Of a DNA stretch of 64,000 bases, positions 55,286 to 63,243 are shown piece by piece (within the stretch, counting starts at the first letter, position 1; each line of letters begins with the position of its first letter). The stretch comes from Acinetobacter sp. NIPH 2699. GTDB lineage: Bacteria; Pseudomonadota; Gammaproteobacteria; Pseudomonadales; Moraxellaceae. The position numbers were made by a program, and so were the translations under genes. The notes below the pieces were generated by a model. The model ran no database searches, was not told the DNA's origin, and was given only the letters and a program-made list of their open reading frames with translations. The DNA lies in NCBI RefSeq assembly GCF_022549355.1, contig NZ_JAKZGL010000001.1, positions 310,001 through 374,000 on the forward strand, in the 5' to 3' direction.

Positions 55286-55543
55286 GCAACAGATTTTGTG
55301 AATTTAGTTCACAATCACAGCTTGGACATACTGGGCGAGTACAAGATCCTGCGTTACTCCGATCTGAGGGATTGAAAATAATTCAGGCGGCTATGGCAGC
55401 ATATGAGCCGTGCATCAATCTTCACCGATCAGGCTCAGCACCACGTACCTAGTAAACCTTTGCCAAAAGCAAAGTTACTCGTTACTTCGCATTACCATGT
55501 ACTGACAGTATGTTCATTTAATTAGAAAATAAGGAAAATAGAA
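55286..55543 (+). ncRNA. Candidate structured RNA between the DIP1984-family gene and rtcA
   Basis: This 258-base spacer within the operon has no good coding frame but several pairing segments. TTGTGAA/TTCACAA pair at 55296-55302 and 55308-55314. GATC-TGAG-GATTGA (55361-55375) pairs with TCAATC-TTCA-GATC (55415-55430) and encloses CGGCT/AGCCG (55388-55392, 55406-55410). CTTTGC/GCAAAG (55458-55463, 55469-55474) form a hairpin, and CGAGTA (55336-55341) can meet TACTCG (55476-55481). In Salmonella Y RNA genes lie next to rtcBA, so an RNA here is plausible. No Ro60/Rsr gene is present in the window, and RNA identity is inference. Confidence 0.45.
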
Positions 55544-56590
55544 GTGAATAAAGCTTTGGCAAATATGCCAGCAACCATCCAGATTGATGGTTCACAAGGT
55601 GAAGGCGGTGGGCAAATTTTAAGAACGGCCCTTACCCTTTCGATGATTACAGGTCAAGCATTTGAATTAATAAACATTCGTGCTGGGCGTAAAAAACCAG
55701 GCTTAATGCGTCAACATTTGGTCTGTGTAGAAGCATCTCAACAGATTAGCCAAGCGTATGTAGAAGGTGCTGAGCTTCATAGCCAACGTCTGTACTTTGC
55801 ACCGCAACATGTACAAAGTGGAAAATACCAATTCCAGATTGGTTCGGCAGGAAGCACAACACTGGTTTTGCAAACCCTATTACCTGCTTTGTTATTGCAA
55901 AATGAAGCCAGTGAACTCACAATTTCTGGTGGTACCCATAATCCACTTGCCCCAACAGCAGATTTTATCGAACATTGCTTTTTACCTACGCTCACAAAGA
56001 TGGGAATAGAAAGCGAATTTAAGTTAAATAAAGCAGGCTTCTTTCCAATTGGCGCAGGTGAAATTCAAATCAAGATTCAGCCGTGGCAATATCGAAACAA
56101 GCTAAGTTTATTAGATTGTGGTGCTTTGCAAACTACTGGGGCTTTTGCAGCAGTATTAAATCTTTCAGAAGAAGCGCAAATCGCACAACGGGAATTAGCC
56201 ACTTTAAAGAAAAGACTAAAGTTGGATACACAGCAGCAATTTCACTTAAATGGCATCAGCCAAGGGAATACAGTTTATGTCAAAGTTGAGCATCAGCATC
56301 ATACTCAACTATTTACAGCATTGGGTGAAATGCGCAAAAGTGCAGAACAAATTGCCAATCATTTGGCGGAACAAGTGAAGCAATATATTAATTCTAAAGC
56401 TGTAGTGGATGAATATTTAGCGGATCAGTTGTTATTGCCTTTGGCATTGGGTCAGGGTGGCGAGTTCACCACACAATCTATCAGCGAACATACCCGCACT
56501 CAGGCAACCATGATTGAAAAATTTATCGATTGTGAAATTGAATTTATTGAGTTGGATAGAAATCTATTTCAAATTAATGTAAAGGTTTAA
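55544..56590 (+). CDS. rtcA: RNA 3'-terminal phosphate cyclase RtcA
   Basis: The 348-residue enzyme starts with a GTG at 55544, eight bases after AGGA. It opens QIDGSQGEGGGQILRTALTLSM (in pieces, about residues 12-33) and has AGRKKPGLMRQHL. Its catalytic His is in ISEHTRTQATMIEKF (about residue 318), the residue adenylated during conversion of 3'-phosphate to 2',3'-cyclic phosphate. Together with RtcB it can seal RNA ends produced by nucleases. Length fits bacterial RtcA. It is the last gene of the rtc operon. Confidence 0.95.
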   Translation: MNKALANMPATIQIDGSQGEGGGQILRTALTLSMITGQAFELINIRAGRKKPGLMRQHLVCVEASQQISQAYVEGAELHSQRLYFAPQHVQSGKYQFQIGSAGSTTLVLQTLLPALLLQNEASELTISGGTHNPLAPTADFIEHCFLPTLTKMGIESEFKLNKAGFFPIGAGEIQIKIQPWQYRNKLSLLDCGALQTTGAFAAVLNLSEEAQIAQRELATLKKRLKLDTQQQFHLNGISQGNTVYVKVEHQHHTQLFTALGEMRKSAEQIANHLAEQVKQYINSKAVVDEYLADQLLLPLALGQGGEFTTQSISEHTRTQATMIEKFIDCEIEFIELDRNLFQINVKV

Positions 56591-56738
56591 GAAGCTCATC
56601 CTTGAGCTTCTTCTCAATTATCTTTTTAAAATACAAACACTAACAATCACAATCAATAATTTCTACTTTCAGGAATTCCCCAATGATGTTTTTATTAAAA
56701 ACCAATATATTAGTTTATATCCATATAAGCCTAAGCAA

Positions 56739-57122
56739 TTAATTTTTCCACACAAACTGAGAAAAACTATGCTCTGCTTTTAGGCTATTTTCAACCGCTT
56801 GGGCAAGTTGACGAATAATACTTTGAGTTTCAATCTTTTCAAACCAAACTTGTTCTTGTTGTGGATTTGCAGAGATCTCACACAAAATATGTCCCTCTGT
56901 ATCTTGGAGAGAACACAGTATAGAGAGAGGTAATTGATGATTGTCGATACAAACTTCAATTTTTTCATGTTCGTGACGAATATGTTGAGCATCAAAGCCA
57001 TATTGTTCTAATTGTTTATACAGTAGTGCAGCCACATATTCTTGCGTGATATAGCATTCATTGGGTGGATGATCGACTACCCCATGCTTTGGGCAATCTG
57101 CTATAAATTGCAGCTTTTTCAT
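56739..57122 (-). CDS. Hypothetical 127-residue protein
   Basis: The soluble acidic protein begins MKKLQFIADCPKHGVVDHPPNE, where Cys10 and His13 could form half of a metal site. It continues with ILCSLQDTEGHILCEISANPQQEQVWFEKIETQ and ends with an amphipathic helix. I recognise no family. The frame is well composed and the gene stands alone between the rtc operon and a GST gene, convergent with rtcA. No function is proposed. Confidence 0.6.
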   Translation of the reverse strand: MKKLQFIADCPKHGVVDHPPNECYITQEYVAALLYKQLEQYGFDAQHIRHEHEKIEVCIDNHQLPLSILCSLQDTEGHILCEISANPQQEQVWFEKIETQSIIRQLAQAVENSLKAEHSFSQFVWKN

Positions 57123-57389
57123 GGTATTCCCTCTATTTTTATGTTTTTTAGCTCTGGATCACAGAGTAAAACCAACTCGTACGGTAAGAATTATTATATA
57201 TACAATTGTCTTTCATTGATTAGCTGATTGTCTTAGTTCTTTTGCTAAATTGATAAATTTAGACCCAATTAGATATGTACATCTTCCAATGCTTCATTTT
57301 CGGTTTTTTAAGCGTTTATAAATTTAAACCGAACCAACGAATTGACTCAGTTTAATCTTATTCAGAAATGATTCCAAATTTAACTCAAG

Positions 57390-58160
57390 TTAAAGACCAC
57401 GCCAATCGACTCGCGCATTACGCTCAGTGGCATAAATACGTTGAACATATTGCCCAATCGGTAGGTCTAATAAATAGTCATGATATTCTTTGAGTTCACC
57501 TGTAAATTGTTCAATATCATCATTTTCCAATTCCCACGGCGTACCTTTAATAAGCAATAAGGGCGCAAGTATTGAGCATACTGAAATATCAGCCAAACCA
57601 AGACGATCCCCAACCAAATAGCGTCCTTGATTATCAATTAATCTTTGATTTAGATCAGTAATCAACTCAGTCATACGCAGTTTGGATTGAGCCACTTTTT
57701 CAGGGTTTAACTTATAATTGGTTGAGACCAAACTTTTTAGAATGGGTTTAGAGATTTTTTCAAATTGACGTAAATACCCTTGCTCGCCCATCATAATTTC
57801 TAATGGATGATCTCCAATCGTGAGCGCTTGTGCTAAGGACCAACGACGAACATGAATACCCAGCTCACCTGACAGTTTGTCAATTTCCAAAGCTTGATCA
57901 CGCAATTGCTCATCACGTCGTAAAAGCGCATGCTCAGGATAAGTCTCATCAAGGTACAAAGCAATTTGTGTTGAATCAGCAATCCAGCGTTTGTCATCTT
58001 TCAGCATTGGCAATAAATATTGCCCAGACTTTAAATAGGTAAACGCACGATGAACACCTGGAACCAAATTCTGTGCCACATAATCCAACTCTTTATGATC
58101 TAACAACCAACGCGCTTTTTCACAATAATGGGACAAAGGAAATTGATATAAAATCCGCAT
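57390..58160 (-). CDS. Glutathione S-transferase family protein
   Basis: The ATG at 58160, six bases after AGGA, gives 256 residues beginning MRILYQFPLSHYCEKARWLLD, the thioredoxin-fold GST N-terminus with the Ser/Cys active-site region near residues 9-14. The glutathione-binding VPMLKD-like part is LLPMLKDDKRWIADSTQIALYLDE (in pieces, about 50-73), and the C-terminal helical domain includes YLVGDRLGLADISVCSILAPL. The substrate is unknown. It stands alone, divergent from the sulfur-acquisition operon. Confidence 0.87.
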   Translation of the reverse strand: MRILYQFPLSHYCEKARWLLDHKELDYVAQNLVPGVHRAFTYLKSGQYLLPMLKDDKRWIADSTQIALYLDETYPEHALLRRDEQLRDQALEIDKLSGELGIHVRRWSLAQALTIGDHPLEIMMGEQGYLRQFEKISKPILKSLVSTNYKLNPEKVAQSKLRMTELITDLNQRLIDNQGRYLVGDRLGLADISVCSILAPLLLIKGTPWELENDDIEQFTGELKEYHDYLLDLPIGQYVQRIYATERNARVDWRGL

Positions 58161-58519
58161 AAACATTCCTGAGTTATTTTTCTATTGGTTCAAACATAAG
58201 CTTTGCCCTACTTTAGAAGTAAAAGCTAATGAATACAATGTCCTTTTTTCTCTATCTTTTCTAATTTATGCGAGATCGCTTTATAAATATTCTTGGTGAG
58301 ATTATTCATTTCTTTCATAGAAAAATGCTTTTTAGTACCGTTTGGTAAATTACAGATTACGCTAAGCACATGTTTTATATACCAATCACATATCTATTTT
58401 TATGTTATTTCTCTCATAAAAAATGCTTAAGATTTATTGTGATATATAAGCCATAACTGATGGTTTAATGGAAAAGTAAAACTTTTGTAAAGTGCCTCTT
58501 ATCTATTAGAGGTACTATC
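58161..58519. other. Divergent upstream region of GST and sfnB genes
   Basis: About 350 AT-rich bases. Just before the sfnB start CCTCT (58495-58499) can pair with AGAGG (58508-58512), which covers the GAGG ribosome binding site 7 bases upstream of the ATG at 58520. I looked for a -24/-12 promoter because SfnR-controlled sulfur genes often use sigma-54, but saw none. Confidence 0.45.
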
Positions 58520-59731
58520 ATGTCCAGTCATCAATCAGTGATCCACCCCCAAGTACAACTGATTTCAAATGATCAGCAGGCAATCAATGCTGCCTATCAA
58601 GTTGCTGACTTTGCATTAGAAGAAAGAAATCACCGCGATCAAAATCGTATTTTACCAACGGAACAAATCATTGCGTTTAGCCAAAAAGGTTTAGGAGGCG
58701 TTCGTGTTCCGCAACAATATGGTGGTGCATTTGTATCGAATAAAACTTTGGCGCATGTGTTTCGCATTTTAAGTAAGGCCGATGCCAATGTCGGGCAAAT
58801 TCCACAAAACCAATTCGGTCTATTAAATTTTATTAATATCACAGGTTCAGAAGCACAAAAACAGTTTATCTATTCAGAAATTCTTGCAGGCAAACGTATT
58901 GCCAATGGTGGTCCTGAGAAAAATTCCAGAGATACCAAAGCTATCCAAACCACTTTACGCCTTGAAAATGGCAAATATTTTTTAAACGGTGAGAAATTCT
59001 ACTCTACTGGCACCAGCTTTGCGGACTGGTTAGCGATCCGAGCACAGCATCCAGAGGGTTATACCGTTTTGGCAATCATTGCTCGACATGCAAATGGTGT
59101 CGAAGTGATTAATGACTGGAATGGCTTTGGTCAACGTACCACTGCCAGTGGAACAGTCAGACTCACCCAAGTAGAGGTTGATCCAGCCTTATTTTTTGAT
59201 GAGCGAATCATTGCCGATACCCCAAATGTTCGCGGTGCTTATTCTCAGCTTTTACAAGTTGCAATTGATGTCGGTATTGCTGAGGCAGCCTTTGACGACA
59301 CCTTATCCAGTATCCGTAAAGCACGCCCGATTATCGACTCTGGCGTAGAAAAAGCCAGTGAAGAACATTACACCCTACATGAAGTTGGCAAACTGAATAT
59401 CTTACTTGATGCAGCCATTTTATTACTGGATGACGCAGCCGAGTATTTGGATGAACTGGATCAAGTCACAGAGATTTCTGCTGAACAAGCGGCTAAAGCA
59501 TCCATTCTGGTTGCCGAAGCAAAAATTTATGCCAATGATGCAGCACTACATATCTCTGAAAAACTACTTGAACTTGGTGGCAGCCGAGCGAGCTTGAGTC
59601 AACACAACCTAGACCAGCATTGGCGCAATGCCCGTGTGCATACCTTGCATGATCCTGTGCGTTGGAAGTTTCATGCGATTGGTGACTATTACCTCAATGG
59701 TACGCACCCCGCCCGCCATGCTTGGATTTAA
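58520..59731 (+). CDS. SfnB-family sulfur acquisition flavoprotein (acyl-CoA dehydrogenase fold), copy 1
   Basis: The 403-residue protein has the acyl-CoA dehydrogenase fold. An N-terminal helical domain (GLGGVRVPQQYGGAF), the middle beta domain (LNGEKFYSTGTSFADW, about residues 155-170) and WNGFGQRTTASGTVRL are followed by a C-terminal helical domain ending HWRNARVHTLHDPVRWK. SfnB-type enzymes are FMN-linked and work in use of organosulfur compounds such as dimethyl sulfone or sulfonates. The RVHTLHDP...K motif replaces the usual acyl-CoA dehydrogenase ending. It is first of a five-gene sulfur operon. Confidence 0.88.
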   Translation: MSSHQSVIHPQVQLISNDQQAINAAYQVADFALEERNHRDQNRILPTEQIIAFSQKGLGGVRVPQQYGGAFVSNKTLAHVFRILSKADANVGQIPQNQFGLLNFINITGSEAQKQFIYSEILAGKRIANGGPEKNSRDTKAIQTTLRLENGKYFLNGEKFYSTGTSFADWLAIRAQHPEGYTVLAIIARHANGVEVINDWNGFGQRTTASGTVRLTQVEVDPALFFDERIIADTPNVRGAYSQLLQVAIDVGIAEAAFDDTLSSIRKARPIIDSGVEKASEEHYTLHEVGKLNILLDAAILLLDDAAEYLDELDQVTEISAEQAAKASILVAEAKIYANDAALHISEKLLELGGSRASLSQHNLDQHWRNARVHTLHDPVRWKFHAIGDYYLNGTHPARHAWI

Positions 59732-59744
59732 GGAGTAAATGATC

Positions 59745-60968
59745 ATGACCTCATATCAAGAGTTACAAGGCTTCGCCAAATCCAATTTTCAGCCTGCCCA
59801 TGTGATTAAAACGGATGCAGAAGCTTTAGAAATCGCAACAGAATTGAGCCAACAATTCAAACAAAATGCGGTTGAACGTGATGCCAACCGAACACTACCT
59901 TTTACAGAAATCGAAGCATTTAGTCAGTCAGGCTTATGGGCAATCACAGTACCAAAACAATATGGCGGTGCTGAGGTTTCGAGCTTAACCGTTGCCAAAG
60001 TAATTGCATTATTCAGTGGGGCTGATGGCTCAATTGGTCAGATTCCGCAAAACCATTTTTATGCCTTAGAAGTTTTACGCAATACAGGCACAGAAGATCA
60101 AAAGCAGCGACTTTATCAAGAGGTGTTACAAGGTGCTCGCTTTGGTAATGCCCTTGCCGAGTTTAAAACACGTACCTCTGCGCATAAGCAAACAACCATT
60201 GAGGCAAGTGAAAAAGGCTATCTCATTCAGGGTGAAAAGTTTTATTGCACAGGCAGTTTATTTGCCCATCGTATTCCTACGCTGGTCGTTGATGAAACAG
60301 GACGTGAATTTCTGGCTTTCGTACAAAGAGACAGCCAAGGCTTAGAACTGATTGATGACTGGTCTGGCTTTGGTCAGCGAAATACGGGCAGTGGTACAGT
60401 TAAATTTAATCAAGTTTTTGTTCAAAAAGATGATGTGATTCCATTTGATACAGCATTTAAACAACTGTCTTTGGTTGGACCATTTGCGCAAATAATGCAT
60501 GCCGCCATTGAAGTCGGGATTGCCCGTGCTGCCTTTGAAGAAACACTGCAACGTGTTCGTGTGGCTCGTCCATGGATTGATGCCAATATCGAATCCGCTA
60601 CCCAAGATCCATTAACACTGTCTGAGTTGGGTCGTGTTGCAACCGATGTCAAAGCCAGCGAACTATTACTGAAACAAGCTGCCCGATCCATTGATGCCGC
60701 TAAAGAAAATCTGAATGCTGAAACTCTGGCAAAAGCCTCGATTGATGTGGCAAAAATTCGTGCGCATAGTACTGAAACCGCATTAAAAGCTGCATCTAAA
60801 CTGATTGAACTGGCAGGTAGTCGCGGTAGCCAACGCTCAGATGGCTTAGATCGTTATTGGCGTAATGCTCGTGTGCATACCCTACATGATGCGGCACGCT
60901 GGAAATACTATTTTATTGGCAATTACGTCTTGAATGGCATTCTGCCACCACGTCGGGGGACTTTGTAA
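59745..60968 (+). CDS. SfnB-family sulfur acquisition flavoprotein, copy 2
   Basis: The ATG at 59745, nine bases after AGGAG, gives 407 residues; the ATG at 59739 is too close to that site. It shares the layout of its neighbour: ITVPKQYGGAEVSSL, SIGQIPQNHFYALE, LIQGEKFYCTGSLFAH, WSGFGQRNTGSGTVKF and the C-terminal RYWRNARVHTLHDAARWKY. The two proteins are clearly paralogous but well diverged, so this is an old duplication. They may form a hetero-oligomer or serve different substrates. The stop overlaps the next ATG by one base. Confidence 0.88.
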   Translation: MTSYQELQGFAKSNFQPAHVIKTDAEALEIATELSQQFKQNAVERDANRTLPFTEIEAFSQSGLWAITVPKQYGGAEVSSLTVAKVIALFSGADGSIGQIPQNHFYALEVLRNTGTEDQKQRLYQEVLQGARFGNALAEFKTRTSAHKQTTIEASEKGYLIQGEKFYCTGSLFAHRIPTLVVDETGREFLAFVQRDSQGLELIDDWSGFGQRNTGSGTVKFNQVFVQKDDVIPFDTAFKQLSLVGPFAQIMHAAIEVGIARAAFEETLQRVRVARPWIDANIESATQDPLTLSELGRVATDVKASELLLKQAARSIDAAKENLNAETLAKASIDVAKIRAHSTETALKAASKLIELAGSRGSQRSDGLDRYWRNARVHTLHDAARWKYYFIGNYVLNGILPPRRGTL

Positions 60969-62380
60969 TGAATCAAAGTGCCCCAAAACAAATCTTGCTG
61001 AATGCCTTTGATATGAACTGTGTGGGTCATATCAATCATGGGCTATGGACACATCCTCGAGATCAGTCACATCGTTTTAATGAACTGAATTATTGGACGG
61101 AACTGGCTCAGACCTTAGAACAAGGTTTATTTGATGGCTTGTTTCTGGCTGACATTACAGGAGTTTACGATGTCTATCAAAATGGCATTGACCTGACCTT
61201 AAAAGAGTCTATTCAACTGCCAAGCCATGACCCCTCTACCCTGATTTCAGCAATGGCGCTGGTGACTCAAAACCTGAGCTTTGGTGTGACCGTCAACCTC
61301 AGCTATGAACATCCTTATCAGTTTGCACGGCGTTTTGCCAGTCTCGATCACTTAACTCGTGGTCGTTTGGGCTGGAATATCGTCACTGGCTATTTAGACA
61401 GTGCTGAACGCTTAATTGGGCAGAAAGGCTTAAAAGACCATGATGCCCGTTATGATCAGGCAGAGGAGTTTTTACAGCTTTGTTATAAATACTGGGAAGG
61501 TTCTTGGGAAAATGACGCACTAAAGAAAGACAAACAACAGCGTATTTTTACTGATCCCAACAAAGTCCACTCGATTGATCACCAAGGGCAATATTATCAA
61601 AGTCAGGGCGTGTTTCAGGTTGCGCCATCTGTGCAACGTACCCCAACTTTATTTCAGGCAGGTGCTTCCCCGAAAGGCCTACAGTTTGCGACGCGTCATG
61701 CAGAATGTATTTTTATTGGCGGTGATCAACCTGAAAAGATTCGTCAGCAAGTCACTAAAATTCGGCAACAAGCCACACAACAAGGTCGTCATGAAGATGA
61801 CATTAAAATCTTTGTCGGCATTACCGTTGTGGCCGCAGAAACCCATGATCTCGCCCAGCAAAAGCTCAATGAATACAGCCAATTTGCCAGCCCTGAAGCA
61901 GGCTTGGCACATTATGCAAGTTCAGTCGGTATTGATCTGGCGAAGTTTGCCGATGATGAAGCGATTCCTTATCAAAAGAGCAATAGCATTGCCTCAGTCA
62001 ATGAAAAGTTTAAAGAGCAACGTATTAGCAAAAATGATCTAAAAGCACAGCATGTTTTAGGTGGCCGTTATCCCCTGATTGTGGGGAGTGGTGCTGAAGT
62101 TGCTGAATATCTAATTGATTTAATAGATCAAACAGGCATTGATGGTTTTAACCTGACCCGCACCGTTGCACCTGAATCACATCATGACTTTATTCGACTG
62201 GTGATTCCAGAATTACAGCAACGCGGACGTTATAAAACTGAATATGCAACAGGCTCTCTACGCAACAAACTTTTTGCTCAGGGCGATCATTTAGCGGCAA
62301 ATCATCCTGTACATCAGTTCCGATGTCGCACACATACCCCTACAAATAACTTGAAAATAATTGAAGACATAAGCGCTTAA
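60968..62380 (+). CDS. LLM-class FMN-dependent monooxygenase (NtaA/SnaA/DszA family)
   Basis: The 470-residue protein is a bacterial-luciferase-like monooxygenase of the NtaA/SnaA/DszA group. It opens ILLNAFDMNCVGHINHGLWTHP (in pieces), then GLFDGLFLADITGVYDVYQ, LTRGRLGWNIVTGYLDSAERL (about residues 128-148) and YKYWEGSWENDAL. Its QVAPSVQRTPTLFQAGASPKG stretch is the FMN-binding loop. Family members cleave C-S or C-N bonds with reduced FMN from a separate reductase, such as sulfones or sulfonates. It is translationally coupled to the second SfnB gene. Confidence 0.9.
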   Translation: MNQSAPKQILLNAFDMNCVGHINHGLWTHPRDQSHRFNELNYWTELAQTLEQGLFDGLFLADITGVYDVYQNGIDLTLKESIQLPSHDPSTLISAMALVTQNLSFGVTVNLSYEHPYQFARRFASLDHLTRGRLGWNIVTGYLDSAERLIGQKGLKDHDARYDQAEEFLQLCYKYWEGSWENDALKKDKQQRIFTDPNKVHSIDHQGQYYQSQGVFQVAPSVQRTPTLFQAGASPKGLQFATRHAECIFIGGDQPEKIRQQVTKIRQQATQQGRHEDDIKIFVGITVVAAETHDLAQQKLNEYSQFASPEAGLAHYASSVGIDLAKFADDEAIPYQKSNSIASVNEKFKEQRISKNDLKAQHVLGGRYPLIVGSGAEVAEYLIDLIDQTGIDGFNLTRTVAPESHHDFIRLVIPELQQRGRYKTEYATGSLRNKLFAQGDHLAANHPVHQFRCRTHTPTNNLKIIEDISA

Positions 62381-62404
62381 CTTTTTAAAATATTGGAGAA
62401 AAAC

Positions 62405-63235
62405 ATGGCTCAAACAACTTCTAAAAGATGGCTTGGCATCGGTCTCGTCATTGCTGCCCTAATCATTGCTTTATTTATTTGGAATAAACAAAGACAAAGT
62501 AATAACAGTGAATTGGTGATTGGTATCAGTCCCTCTTTTGCTCATCCTTTGCAAGCTGCTGTGGACGAAGCCAAGCAACAAGGTTTGAATGTCAAGCTGG
62601 TGGAATTTTCTGACTGGAATACCCCAAACATCACCTTAAATCATGGCGACATTGATGCAAACTTTTTTCAGCATCAGCCCTTTTTAGATAATGCGATTAA
62701 GGAAACTAACTTTAAATTAAAATCCTTTGCTGCTGGTGCAGCTTCACATGTCGGATTATATTCAAAAAAATATAAAAGCTTTGATGAACTTCCAAATGGT
62801 GCAAACGTTGCCATTCCCAATGATCCTGTAAATCAAGGTCGTGCCTTACTGCTTTTGCAACAAGCTCAATTAATTGAACTACAAGACAGCAATAATCATC
62901 TCTCTGCTTTAAAAGATATTACTGCCAATCCTAAAAACTTAAAATTTGTTGAAGTCGAAGGTCCGCAAACTGCCCGTGCCATTGATGATGTCGATTTAGC
63001 CTTTGGCTATCCACATTATTTACGCCTTGCGAAAACGGCTGATCCTGAAAGTGCGTTATTGTTTGATGACAATACCAATAAACGTTATGCCATTTTATTT
63101 GTGGTTCGTGATGACTATCAGGACAAAGATCATAAATTACAAAAATTTGTCGATATTTATCAAAACTCAGCAAAAGTTAAAGCGGCTCTAGATGAGGACT
63201 TCGGCTCAAAACTTTGGTTTCCTGGTTGGAAATAA
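62405..63235 (+). CDS. metQ: MetQ/NlpA-family substrate-binding protein with membrane anchor, no lipobox
   Basis: The ATG at 62405 after GGAG gives 276 residues. The mature part is MetQ-like: [46 protein letters not shown] (in pieces, about residues 75-99), [19 protein letters not shown] and [11 protein letters not shown]. The N-terminus has one hydrophobic segment ([17 protein letters not shown], about residues 10-26) but no Cys, so it cannot be lipidated as MetQ usually is. It probably stays as a membrane-anchored protein or is cleaved. The operon context suggests import of an organosulfur compound rather than only methionine. Confidence 0.86.
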   Translation: MAQTTSKRWLGIGLVIAALIIALFIWNKQRQSNNSELVIGISPSFAHPLQAAVDEAKQQGLNVKLVEFSDWNTPNITLNHGDIDANFFQHQPFLDNAIKETNFKLKSFAAGAASHVGLYSKKYKSFDELPNGANVAIPNDPVNQGRALLLLQQAQLIELQDSNNHLSALKDITANPKNLKFVEVEGPQTARAIDDVDLAFGYPHYLRLAKTADPESALLFDDNTNKRYAILFVVRDDYQDKDHKLQKFVDIYQNSAKVKAALDEDFGSKLWFPGWK

Positions 63236-63243
63236 GGAGAACA

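Noticed and set aside
55286..55543. tRNA gene in the rtcA upstream spacer
   Set aside because: No cloverleaf with acceptor stem, anticodon loop and GTTCGA-type T loop could be drawn, so only a generic structured RNA is proposed.
58300..58519. Sigma-54 promoter upstream of the sulfur operon
   Set aside because: No GG-N10-GC with flanking consensus bases was found, unlike the clear case at rtcB.
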